Assembly: GCF_021155765.1 (NCBI RefSeq)
Contig: NC_060110.1
Coordinates: 23,334,001-23,398,000 of the forward strand
Reading direction: 5' to 3'
Length of the DNA: 64,000 nt
Source of the DNA: Diprion similis
Taxonomy: Eukaryota > Arthropoda > Insecta > Hymenoptera > Diprionidae
Below, in pieces: positions 13,104-25,792 of this stretch. Under the pieces are notes generated by a model. The model ran no database searches. It was not told the origin of the DNA and saw nothing but the letters and a program-made list of their open reading frames with translations. Numbering within the stretch: position 1 is the first letter of the stretch; the number at the start of each line of letters is the position of its first letter. A program made the translations under genes and the position numbers.

Positions 13104-14189
13104 CTATGCGGCTTCGCAAGTTGGACGTGACGAGCTATAATTGCGAAGGGCAACCGCGAAGCTAACCCGATATTTGTCAGTCTTGACGCTTAATTAGTCA
13201 AGATGTCTGACAAATATTGACCAGCTAAATGAGGAAGTCGAAACACGCTGTCGGGTCTAAGGATTCCGCAAACAAGTTTGTGCAACGTTATAATAATATT
13301 ACGAAGCACAATTATATATGACGGATTCCATGCCGAGCCAATCGGATTTTCATGACCCCTTAGGTTTGATGATAAAAGATTTTTATACGATATAAAAGTC
13401 TTTTGAATAATCTTAATTTAATTAAATATTATTATTTATTGTTCCGTGCGACGGTTTTTGAATTGTGATTTTTTTATTTCAATTTTAGGGCTTTAGACGC
13501 GGTACTATATCATTTGGCAAGGTCAAAACCTGGTCAAAGTAGCACTAAATCCTCCACCCCCGACCCCCACTTGTAAATTTTTTTTTTGTTTTCATAAAAG
13601 TTTGCTCGTACACACACGAAAAAATAATTTTTCAAGTTTACCAAATATGGCGAAACAATTGTTTACTTTCTTTGTTCTTGATACAAAGAAAGTATCATTT
13701 TATTCCGCAATGAAAATAAAGAAAGAAGATAACAAAAATTTTCCTCTAAATTTTTCGTTTTTGTCACGATAACATTTCGGTGAAAAAAAGATTATCGAAT
13801 GAAAATCAGTTTTCTATTTTTAAAATAACACTCGAGTACAGTGAAAAATGAATGCAGAAGACGTAGAGTCCATAAATAGAAGAGGATGAAGAGCGAAATG
13901 AAGAGGGACAAGCCTGGAATGGAATATTCTTGAAACACGCACCCTCAGAGGTGCGCAAATTGACGTGGGGACAGCGAGACGGTGGCGGTCTGGTCTCTCC
14001 TTGGCAAATAAAGCCTCGGAAAGCTTTTAGCCGAAAACCAGAGTGCGCTGGACGTGCAAGAAGCGAACCCCCCACCCTTCCCCCCGTTTAATGGGAAAAG
14101 CGATATTAATGCTCGTAAGGGCAACTATATATTTCCTCATGAAACCTCGTTTATTATCCTGACAAGTGGTGGCCGAGCCCAGGAAGAGT

Positions 14190-14240
14190 GGATATCATGG
14201 ATACCATGGATACCATGGATACCATGGATACCATGGATAC
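14190..14240. repeat. 9-bp minisatellite (ggataccat)n
   Basis: Five to six head-to-tail copies of ggataccat; the first copy reads ggatatcat. A ccatgg palindrome sits at each unit boundary. A period of nine keeps all frames open, giving WIP or HGY tripeptide repeats in translation. No gene is implied. Confidence 0.95.
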
Positions 14241-15745
14241 TGGCGGTTACCTGAGGCACCTATAATCACGCCGCACGCAATGTCGCGTGTCTTTCTGCCC
14301 CCTTCTTCTATTCCTTCAACCAGACACGGTAGTCAGGGTAGAAAAAACGTCGATTTTACCTACCGATTCTCAGGCAAACCAGAATCACTAAATGACTTGG
14401 ACGCCATGGGCGGTTTATAATTAACCCTTCAAGTTACAGTGGGATACTCGGTGTCCCACCTTGAAAATTTCCACATCTTGGCCTTATCACAGTTTATTTA
14501 TAACTTGAAATGATCTTTGTTACTTCGTATGAATATTAAAATATAACAGTAATAAGTTTCGGCGAGATTCCTAGGATTTTGATAGTTTTTTGATTTTACA
14601 ACCGCCATATTGGGTTCAGAAATTTTATGTAATTGAAATGGTTGAGGCTAGATTTGATCCTCGTGAAGCGATTTCTTTGCCATTTTCATATGAATATCTA
14701 TAATTAAACACTAGCAATATGCGTAATAAGCATGAAACTGTAAGAATATCAAGTTTATTAACGAGTCACTTGATTAACAACAAGACAAACCAGTTTCAAT
14801 CTTTATCTTGAAAATTTCGTCTAACCTAAAAATCTTCCAATCAATCTGGAGGGTTAAAAGCTCCGAGGATCGATACCGCCACGTGACAACATCGACATCC
14901 ATCGATCATTCGTACTTTTCTTCGCGGGTTTCGTTCGAATGAAATTTCCGCCTGTTTTTTTTTTGGCTTTTATCCTCTTTTTGTACGGATCAAAGTCCGC
15001 CGCGGAACACTCGAGACATTTCGGTTACAGGCGCCATCATGTCACTCACTCACATATACAAGTTGACTGATGCCAGCCGAGTTCCTAGATATCATGCTCA
15101 TCCAACAGGCCAACAACGTCAAACGTTTCAGGGTTTATTGCTTCTTGCCAGATCTCTCGTTTTTTAGGAACGACAGTTCGTAAAAGGAAGGTTTGACAAA
15201 AAATGGATAAGACGACATTGGTCTACATCCTCGATAACATTGTCAGAGAATTTCGACGTCCGATTTCGTCAAAATGGCGAAGGTTTGAGAGTTAGAAGAA
15301 AGAAAAAAAAGTAATTTACAATTTCTACACTATTCAGTACAATCCATTGACCTTTGAAATACCCAATAATCCAACTTTAGGCTATTGAACGAGGTTTTAA
15401 GGGATTTTACCTCGCCAACGAAGGGATGATTAACAAGAGAAGGTAGGCGATGATCGGATGACGCGATTACAACGCTAAGCTGGGATTTCAGGCACTCCTT
15501 GATTCCTTATCTGGGAGGGTACGCCAGCATAAGCATTATCATGCAAAATGTGTAGACCGTAGATTTTGGGCATGCTGATTGTGCGTATAACATGTATGAT
15601 ATACCTACATATGAACGTCGAAAGCCGAGGAAGCAGGTGGTTTTAACAACAACAGAATTAAGGCACACGCCAAGTCTACAAATATAAGTCTGATTCTCTC
15701 CTCCTCATACCCTGCAGATCTACATATAAATATGTGTGTATATTA

Positions 15746-16350
15746 GGGTGGCGCAAAAAAACCGAATATTTTTTTTTCTTGAGTCTCGTGTGAAAAAATG
15801 TTAGTTTTTGATGTTTTAAGAGCCCACTACAAAGGACAGCTCAAAAAAAAATTTTTTAAAATCACTCCAAATTTTTAAAAATGTCAAAAATCGTCAAAAA
15901 ATTCAATTAAAAAAATTGTATTTTCAGTATTTTGTTTGATTTTTAATTCATGTCGTGGTGTATTGTTATCGATTCTTTTTTACTAAATTAAAGATAAAAA
16001 ATGTATGAAATTTTAATATGAATATTAAAAGTCGCTCGAAAAGATCTAAAGAAATGCACGAAAAAATTGAAAAAAAATTATGAGCGACCTTTCAAAATTC
16101 AAATTTTGAACTGAAACTTTCGGAAACTTGTTTTTTTTTTGTCTATAAAATTATACCGTAACGAAAAGAAAATTTAGAAAAAAACAATCAATTTTTGACG
16201 ATTTCTGACGTTTTAAAAAATGTGGAGCGACCTCTCCAAAAATTTTTTTTTAACTGTCCTTTGGAGTGGGCTCTCAAAATATCAAAAACTAACATTTTGT
16301 CACACGAAACTCAAAAAAAAAAAAAAATTGTCGTTTTTTTTACGCCACCC
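15746..16350. mobile_element. Long-TIR non-autonomous element, copy 3
   Basis: About 605 bp, with gggtggcgcaaaaaaaccga at the left and an inverted end tttacgccaccc at the right, flanked by TA on both sides. It has the same order of internal blocks as copies 1 and 2, and the central 'gtcgctcgaaaagatctaaag' segment of copy 1 is largely present. It is non-coding and was inserted in a TA-rich stretch. Confidence 0.9.
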
Positions 16351-19300
16351 TAATATAAATATATACTTAACTCGTGCCTAGTTGCCTATAAGCAATGTTA
16401 CAAAGGCACGCAAAGGAGACGAGAGAATTTCGAAAATTAATTAATTACAAATTGAAACCTTGTAAGCTAATTTGGAGCTTCGCCTAAGGGACGCGCGATC
16501 ACGTATAACACACCTACCTACATTTATAAGGAAGGTACGAGAAGGGGATTGAACCGATCCCCTAACAGCCACGTGGCTGAATTTCGTGGAGAAGACACTG
16601 AGACTAGAGAATTGACTTGAATATCCACCTAACATTCGCAGAACCTCAACATTTATGATACAAAACGTCGAGACGAGTTCGTTCCGCGAAGTCATTTGAT
16701 AACAAACACCAAGAATTCAAGATTCAGGTTTGAAATCGAGCCTCGAAAAGGGCTTCCAAAAAATTAAAACCAGCTTATTCACTTTTCCTCCATTAAAGTT
16801 TCCCCTTCTTCCTTATACATATTTTCAAGCCATCTCCATTCCTTTATTACGATCTTTTACTTTTCTTTGATGAAGAAATTTTTCAAACGAATCGATCAGA
16901 ATTTTGAGAAACTATAACGAACTAGTATTCTCTATTCAAACTACTCCAAAATTCAAACTTATAGAACAAAAAGTTGGACGATAAATCGTAGATTTAGGCA
17001 AAACCTAGTGAAGTAAATTTATAAGAAACAACAACAACTTCAACAACGACGACGAAGACGACGACATATAATATATGAGGGTATATGTATACATATAAGG
17101 ATGCTTATCGTCCTGCCATGCCTGAAGCTAGGCAAAGAAGAAAACGATAATGTTTGCCTTAGACATTTGAAAAATGATCGGAATATCAATTGCTACTGTT
17201 ATAGTTATACTATACGTACACTTACATAAAACAGACACCCTTTCGCCCCCGCATGATAACATCGTCGAGCCCTTTCGAGCCGATGTGTGTATATATATGT
17301 ATAATATTATGCATATCGAAAGGGTTTCCCGTTCTTCGTTTTTTTCTTTTTTTTCACAGTTTGTTCTTCTATCATCTATCGATCCTCTGGATTTTACCAA
17401 CTTTATTGAAATAATAACGAAATATGTGAACAAGAAGAAGAAAAAAAAAAGATAAATAAAGAAATCAAAATCGTATTGATATTAGTTCGACGAAATTTTT
17501 CTTAAAAAAAAAAAATTTTTTGTAAACTGTACTGTATAATATGTGTGAAAAAAAAAGAATGCCGAAGTAGGGAAATCGATCCCAATTAATGAAGATAAAA
17601 AAGGAAAGAAAGAATAAGAAAGAATAAGAAAGTTGAAGCTGTTTACAGATAATTCACGTAAAAAATATACGCATACAAGTTAAAAAATGATACATAATCC
17701 TATACCTATATATATATATATTTATAATAGGGATTGAAAAACGCGGCAGCGGTGCAAAATCCATGGCAAAATTTGCAGAAACTCGAGAAGTTCTCCCGCG
17801 GAGAACAATGACAAGTTAATTAAAACCAAATTGGCCAACCAGTTTCTATTACGCGAGATTCGCGATTAAGAGGAAAGCGACGCTGAAAACGGAGATGCAG
17901 AAAACATGCGGACACGCTGTTACATGGCAAACGGCATTGTGCGGGATTTCTACATATGTACGTGCAAATTATTCATTTTCATTACATACATATACGTGCC
18001 AGTATTTGTATACTGTAACCTTAACATAAAATTTCCAGAGTGAGAATTTTATCGTGTACATCCACGTGTACATTTCGTGCGAAGGGGGTGTAGGTGAGGT
18101 ACAGTCGGGTGAAAAATTTGTCCGATGACAAAGGAAGAGAAAAAATAAATAAATAAATAAAATTACGTGATTCGAAAAAAGATTTGAAAAAACCGTCACT
18201 ATGAAGGCATAAGTCAAAAGTTTTATCTGTTGGGAAGATAAAGGGGGAAAAAGAAAAAAGTAAAAGTCCCTGTGATCAAAGGAAAAGAAATTTTACAACA
18301 GCGAATTTCGATTCTAAACGCAAAAAAAAAAAAAAAAAAAAAAAAGTACAAGAAGAAAGAAAAGAAAAAATCCACACGCGGTTTGTTGGATTTTAATGAA
18401 CTCGTCTTACTTATAAGATCAATTCTCTACAAATCGTTTCAGATAAATTTATTCTTGTATTTATTCGTCTCGTGAGAAGAAACAAAGAAAAAAACCAAAG
18501 TTTTAGAATCGTTTTACGATTTACAAATGATAAACTTATGATTTAAATAATTATATATAAATTGATATTTCACTTTGATAGATTTTTATAAATACATAAT
18601 GTAATCCTTTATTATCCTTTCTTCCTTTCCACTGTTCAACGCGACTGTACGTCCCGCGCATCCTTAAATTGTATTTTATCACCCCTGCAGCGCGGATACA
18701 TAGATTTGAATTTAGCATCACCCTGCAAGCGTGGTTCCTCCTCTTCCTCGACTTCCTCTACGTCCTTCGAAAACGCGTGACGTGATCTTCGGAGGCCCCC
18801 AACACATCCTTCGCTCCTTCTTCTGCACCACCGAAACAACCTTCTCCCCCTCCCCCTCCCCCTCTTCCCTCCACTATTTCCTCTTCATGCCTGCTGCTGT
18901 TGCTGTTGCTGTTGCTGCTATATCGTAAAAGTAAATTTCCCCAGCAAACGGCATCCCTTTTTCCGCAACAACGAGAGACGTTTGTCCTCAGGATATCACC
19001 CACCCCCACCCCCACGCTAGATACTATTTCTATTTTCTTTTCCACCCTAGTTTCCTATCCGCCCATATCATACCTACGTACCTACCTACCTATACCTACA
19101 CCGAGTTACCTAAATATATATATATATATATATATATATAGGTTGTGATACACAACCTACTCACTACTTTACTCCTCCTATTCAAGATTTTACAACTATT
19201 CGCATGGATACGGGACTCTTACTCTCCCGTGTAAGGGAGATTTTTCCCGCAAGAGCGCGAAGCTTTGTACAAATGACTGCACGTGATGTTTAATATCGTT

Positions 19301-21283
19301 TTCCACGTTTTCCACATCGTCGAAGGATGGATTGAAATTTTCCGCAGTATAGAATGTGAAACCATCGATATTAGAATGTCGATTTGGGTTATACCATTTC
19401 TTCAAGTATTCATTATTTTCATGGTGTTGAAGTTGATAACGTTATCGTAACGAAACATTGGTAAAAAGATCAATATTTCTATAATTTTCAAATGATTTTT
19501 AAGGAACTGAAATTTACAATTATAAGTATGTTTTTTTTTTTTTTTTTATTACGGTTTACTAAATTTCAGACAGTTCCAAATTTTCAAATTTGCGAAATTT
19601 TTACGCTTTACATATTATCGTACGACTGTAATTGTAAATTGTAAAAATAAATGATATATCTAATGTTTTATAATATAAATACAGAATAGTCAAGATTACA
19701 ATTACTTGTTAAATAATTTATGAAAGTTTTTCAAAAATTCGACTGCTCGATTACTCATTTCAATCTTGTACCCTCCAGTCGCTTATCTATAAAACACAAA
19801 TCTTCTTCTAATCAAATGAATGAAAATTCGATATCTCAAGATTGCCGAATATTAAAAAATCCATCGCTAACTTAAATTCTGACTTTCAAGAAAGTAAAAA
19901 AAAAACAAAGGCTTCCCAGCAATTTTTCTACTCATTCAACTTTTTTGGCACGAAAAAAAAAAGAGACAAAAAAAAAAACAAACAAACAAAACAGAAGAAA
20001 GAAACTAAGCGAGTGAAAAAAAAAAAACCCCGGACACCTATAATCGGGTAGTTTGCAGTCGAACCCTTGGCTTCGCACGCTTTTCTCTCCCTACTTTACG
20101 CACCAGACTAGAGACCCTCCTCTGAGAGTCTCTGAAATCTTGATACTCGGGGGAATCGAATTGAGCGAAGGCGAAAAGCGAAAATAGCCGATATACACAG
20201 ATCGCAGCTGTTCGTATATAGCGATCAACGAATCCGCGAAAACGACCGCAACAGGGTTCGAATTCGAAATTCGTAATTCCGGGCTTCCGCGCCTCGTCGA
20301 GTCGTTAAATCGGTACGATTTTGGGGCGATAATAACGTCCGTTCGTGCAGGAATGAAACAAAATGAAACCCGACTCGATGCCTATTTACTATATAGCCAT
20401 GCATACAACGGATGTGATAAATGCGTGAACAAGTGTTTACAGATCCGATATAATTGGTTTGATCATTAGTTGGAATATTCTTTGTTACATGTATTCTTAA
20501 TTGCATATATAATAAACGTTGATAAATTATATTATCAAGGTATTTCGATTATCTGAAATACATTTCATACACATCAATAGAAGAATATTGTTTTACATTG
20601 TTATTACAGGGTGGCCAAAAATTTGTGTGGAAGAAAATTAGTCTAGTTTTTCCTGAAATTTTCTCAATTCTGGTAAGTTCAGTTTTTATTTATCATGTCA
20701 CACGTGTACTTCAGCGATAATCTCTTAATATGCAGCCTTGAATTCCTCTACGCGTATCGTCGCGGTTGTAATAATAAAAACGAGTCTTCTAATAGTAAAC
20801 AAAAGGTAAGAATTACTTATACAAAGTATGTTAATCAATTCGATGAATCAAAGTTCGATACAGCGAGTTAATTCAAATTGCGTCGTATAGCGCAATAGTG
20901 CGGATACCTATATGAAGACGTCATTCGGTGTGTTGAAAGTATAGGGAAAAAAAACAGGTTTTTTTTTATTTATTTTTTTTTTTTGTTATATTTAAAAGGA
21001 AAAACAATTCTACGCAAAAGTTAATCATACTCGTTGTAAACGATTCGAGAAAACAGAAAAAAACAAAAAAGAGAAGAAAAAAAACCCGAAGATAACCATA
21101 AGAGGGTTATTTTCCCTGAAAAAGATCGAAATTTTTAAACGAAATCACACGACATAGTTTGAAATAAAAATAATACTTGTACAATGTCATCATATTTGGA
21201 TCCTGGGGAAAACTAAAACTCAGCTTTTTCTGTATTTTATAAATACCAAAATTTATAATAATAAATAAGAAAGAGTTTTACCC

Positions 21284-21317
<34 letters not shown>

Positions 21318-22119
21318 TTCAACTAAGTCTCTGCTGATTTATTAATAATTAATGAAAAAAAAAAAAAAAATTTCGAAAAACAATCTAAGTACGTTACTTA
21401 TTTATTCTACGAGATGATAATAATATCTAATAATAGTTTCACACTGTTTTCTCAACATTTTTACCGCCTACTTCTTCCGCAATTACATATTTAATAAGGT
21501 GAAAAGAATAAAATGAAGTCGAGTTTACACCAGTACTTACGTATCATGAAAAAATCAATTTTTTTGAGAGGGGGGAAGGGGGAGAAAAAACTCGTAAATT
21601 ACGACTCATGAATGGAACACACAGATCCAGAGATTGCAGAATGAATGCTTTCGATTCGTTTATACACATATGTATGGATAAATAAAAAAAAAAAACGATG
21701 TTGCACCTGCGCTGCAATTCGGTTTCGAGAATTGCCTCTCGTTCTCCATCACCAATTCCTCGACCAATTCCCATCCATATAACTATAAATTCAACTTTAT
21801 GTACTGCTGGTACTGTGCGCGCACACCTTCAAACTATAATCGAATTTTGAAACTGACGCATTCGTGTTCTCCTCCTGTCGATCCTAGGCAGTCTCCAAGC
21901 CCCAAACAGCTAGTCTCTCGCAGCTTGTTTTACGACATTTCACCATAACCCGGAGACTATATATAATCCCATAAAGCACGTGGTATAATATATTATTTAT
22001 GCACAACTCGGTTGTACACAACGTACATTCGATGGCGCGATGCGATAAAAAAAACACTTGAACTGAAAATCGTGTGCATGGAATATTATATATACGAGTT
22101 GTGTAAAGTTGACGAATTT

Positions 22120-22620
22120 TCTCAAAACTTTCACATAACTATGCAAAGTATTTTTATAGACGTAGGGTAGATAGATGAGAAAATTTTTTTCAGTGCATAA
22201 AAGTAAATATTAATTAAACTTTTTAGTCATACTGAGTCAAGTATTGTGAAATTTTTGTATATATATTTAGAGAATTTTTCAACGTATTTTTTGACGGTTT
22301 TTTGCTTCAGATTTTTAATACTCGAGAGTAATTATTACGATGTAATGTAAATCATTGTTGTTAGAAAGAAATTGATTGAAGAAGATCGTGAAAATTGAAG
22401 GAATAATTCATCTTTGAGAAAGTTACTTCTCTACACATGTATGTATGTACATGTTTTGGATAAATTATAAGATTTAGGGCTCGCTGATCACGAATCTGAA
22501 TTCGAATTTTAAGAATTCAAGATAGTGGATCTAATATGGCGGATAAAAAATTCAAATTTCATCGAATTCGTAGAAAAAAACTGTGTCCATGGATTTTCGA
22601 GATCACTGATTACGAATCTA
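22120..22620 (+). repeat. Dispersed repeat family, copy 1
   Basis: A block with 'agagaatttttcaacgtatt', a 'tactcgagagtaattatta' segment, 'gattgaagaagatcgtgaaa' and 'ctgatcacgaatctgaattc' followed by 'aatatggcggat'. The same blocks in the same order recur, diverged, at 42.0-42.5 kb. The first half recurs inverted at 43.86-44.09 kb. The internal 'ctgattacgaatctgaa' phrase is itself repeated. No coding capacity is apparent. Confidence 0.75.
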
Positions 22621-23144
22621 TATATATATATACATTCACAACCGGATATATATATATAATATCTGTAATATTTGTCTTTCCATGTGTTTCCTTCAGTGTG
22701 TTTGTAACATATATATATAAAACGAATACTCGGCAAATCCCCCTCGTCGAATATCATCAAGCTTTGACAAATATAGACGGCAATACAGCAATGAAATTCA
22801 CACCGATATACGTAACGTATGTACATTACATATACTCGTGTAATAAACGCGTCGTTGAAATTAGCGAGGAACGATTACCGAGTAATCATCGTGGATTCGT
22901 AACATTTGCAAAGGCGTCTCATCTATAGTCGTCGATCTGTGAAGTGGTTAGTCATATATTCATCATTTTAACAAGGCGTTACTTAATTGCTGTACAACAG
23001 TATTTACACAGTTTATAATATACATATATATATATATAAATAAAAAAAATACGCCACCACTCAAATACGATATAATATTATACCTCCTGACCTTATAGCT
23101 ACGAATAAACGAACAGAGGCAAGATTTCCACAATTTGACCCCAA

Positions 23145-23172
23145 AGAAGAAGAAGAAGAAGAAGAAGAAGAA
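23145..23172. repeat. (GAA)n microsatellite
   Basis: About nine uninterrupted aga/gaa units. Confidence 0.95.
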
Positions 23173-23295
23173 CCACAACCACCGCCACCACTCGAGAGCA
23201 AGAAGACTCCTATATAGTCTGCTACAGCTCGTTATAGATAAAGTTTTTGGATGCTTTTCTGTACCGTTCACTCTCATTTTCCGTTGCCACTTGAG

Positions 23296-23325
23296 ACTCG
23301 ACTCGACTCGACTCGACTCGACTCG
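23296..23325. repeat. (ACTCG)n repeat
   Basis: Six exact pentamer copies. Confidence 0.95.
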
Positions 23326-23564
23326 ACGTGACTTGAAGGAAAGCGTGTACCTCGACCGTCTGGTCCGAAGCCCTTATTATATATATACATACATACCAAA
23401 TACTTGTGCTTTTTTTCTCGCCGCACACTTTTGTGCAAGAATAAAGAAAAGACGAAACAGGACCAGACGCGGGAGAAAAAAGAAAAAGAAAAAAATCGAA
23501 GAACACGACCGAAAAGAAGAAGCCCTCGCTTGGGACAATGCTTAGGATGAATGAAATAGCGAAA

Positions 23565-23567
<3 letters not shown>

Positions 23568-23600
<33 letters not shown>
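23568..23600. repeat. (GA)n microsatellite
   Basis: About sixteen ga units, followed by an imperfect gaaa-type run to about 23,622. Confidence 0.95.
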
Positions 23601-23604
<4 letters not shown>

Positions 23605-23680
23605 AAGAGAGAAAGAGAAAGACAAATACAAAACTTTGCCTAACTTTGTACCAAGAACTTGGCTGATATAGATATAGACG

Positions 23681-23705
23681 GCAAGGCAAGGCAAGGCAAG
23701 GCAAG
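23681..23705. repeat. (GCAAG)n repeat
   Basis: Five exact pentamer copies, followed by ggtggatggatggata. Confidence 0.95.
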
Positions 23706-25740
23706 GTGGATGGATGGATAGATCCGAGGGTAAGAGTACGGATTTCAAGTTGGATTGGCGTGGCTGATAAAATACAGATAAAACTGGGGAAACCTCGAAG
23801 ACGAGTGTGCAGACTCCCACAAGTTGTTAGTCTCGAAACCAGGGTACGACATGGGGATATGAGGCAGTAGCGGCGGTAGCGACGGCAGCAAACACGGATT
23901 AGGAAAGAAGAAGGTGAATAGGATTTTTGGGATGAATTTGGACAGGTAGAAAATCCTTCCAGGGATAAAACAGCCTAGAACGGAGACAGCAACTGAGCAA
24001 CGAACGCGGTTCTTGTGCCAGAAATTCCCAGCGACGATTACAATAAAGACAGACGTTTTCGTTGTTGAAAAGTTTCAAAATTTACGATTCTCCTCGTCCT
24101 CATCTCCCCTCTCATCTTCGTGCCTTTCAAACAGTAGAGGAACAAGAAGAAGAAGAAGAAGAAGAAGAAAAATGTTCATAATAATACAAATAAAAAGAAA
24201 GAACCAAGAACAAAGTAAACGAAGAATATGTTTTTCGAAAATCAAAGAGGTTCGTGTCGGCAGATCAAAACCAATGTCTCATGGCTTGTTTTCTCCTCCT
24301 CCTCTTCTTCTTTCTCTCGTTGATGTTATTCTCGTACGTAAACCAGGACCAAAGTTTTGATAACGTATCTCATTCGGATGAAGCACGTCGCATATACATC
24401 ATACATTGTGTACCACGTAGAAACGTCGGTGATTCAGTAACGAAGAAAACAAGCTGAGCAGAGGAATCTTTTATCACCAACGCGATGATTGAATGAGAAC
24501 TTGATGAAATAGATGATTGAAAAGTCTACTGGAACCTGATCAACGACACGTCCAAAGTATCATGTGATTTTACTGACATTGTTTAATTAATAAGCACAAG
24601 GTGTTTGACGTATCGTTGAAACTCGATGTTCTAAAATTTGACTCAACTATTCAACCGAATCACCTCTTCTCAAGGATCAGTTTCTCGATACTGTAATGAT
24701 CGTGTACGCAAATTTGTGAAAACATCGTTTCAACGTATGTTCAATTGTTAAACACTATGACGTAGTTATTCAAATAAAAAAAACTGGTCGACTGATAACG
24801 ACGAGTCGCGATAAGATAACCACAGAGCTGAACTGACACAAAGAGATGATAAAGTACGTTGTAGCTATTCGAAAATAGCCAAAGGTTGTTATACCTCTGG
24901 GTTCAGATACATTTCATTGCTTATGTTTCGTGCATGTCGTATACGATTTAGAGACAGAGATGACTAGAATAGGTACATACATCAAGTTCATTAAGTTTCA
25001 CAATAACAGGTGTGGCTGGAGATTCAGGCACCATCTCTCCAACTATGGATATCCTTAATCAAGTCCGTACAATTTGGTTCCTATTTATTTTTCGGATTTC
25101 AGAGAAGTAATAAATGATCATCTTCAAGCTACGCCTCCGTCACATCCATCAAAGGTATGAAAATTAGTGGACTTTATAGACATACGTAGATTCATTTTTA
25201 ATCTATAAGTGATCCAAATGCTTAAATTCCCGGTTTATGAGTATAAACTGTAGAACCAACGACGAGGTGTCATTGGTAGGAACCTGTTATAGATTGTGGA
25301 TAACAAGTCGATGATAATAATAGTAGAAGTAGTGGATATAGAGGGGATGCAGTAGTAACACGATAAATATAGAAAAGAAGAGAAAGAAGTATCTAGTCAA
25401 CAATAATGAGCGACTGAAGCAGCACCTCACCTGCATGTATAGCGTCTACTTCCCACGATACATTTGTTTCATGTATGTAGCAACAACATCAACAGCAGGA
25501 ATTACCAGTTGGATAAAATATTGGATAACATGTTTTGATACGAACTACCACTGCGGCGTAATAATGAAAAAGGGGAAAGAAAAAGGGATGAACAAAGTGG
25601 AAGAGTAATAGTGAAGGTGGAAAATAGAGGAGCATAAAAGAAGCAGAAGAATGAGAAAGCACGAAAGTCAGGAGAGGTAACCCAAGCCAGGTATAAATAT
25701 TTAGAAGTAGGAATCCGATACTCTCGGGCACTTGACACTC

Positions 25741-25792
25741 CTCTGAAGCAGCATCAGCAGCAGCAGCAAGCCCTTTATGCCCAACAACAGGT
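25741..25792 (+). other. Possible polyglutamine exon end
   Basis: A CAG-rich run reads KQHQQQQQALYAQQQ in one frame and ends at CAG followed by gtaatg, which could be a splice donor. The frame is open upstream for a short distance without a clear start or acceptor. Insect transcription factors often have such glutamine tracts at exon ends, but I cannot name a gene. CAG microsatellites also occur outside genes, for example at 40.8 kb. Confidence 0.15.

Larger units (their letters stand above)
7257..15745. other. Gene-poor, microsatellite-rich interval
   Basis: No protein gene is supported. Contents include a TA run next to the element (7,257-7,290), long A and T runs near 7,650, 8,440-8,470 and 9,480-9,515, (CAT)n at 10,976, (TTTC)n near 11,200, a G-rich tract at 11,932, (GT)n at 12,484, (TA)n at 12,594, (GA)n at 13,070 and a 9-bp tandem repeat at 14,190. 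Open frames here follow these simple repeats. A 'cagggtggcc' motif at about 11,502 resembles the end of a repeat element, but no partner end was found. Confidence 0.6.

Noticed and set aside
23222-23704. 160-codon minus-strand open frame
   Set aside because: It crosses the GA, ACTCG and GCAAG repeats; the translation is SLSLSL and SRVESSRVES low complexity.
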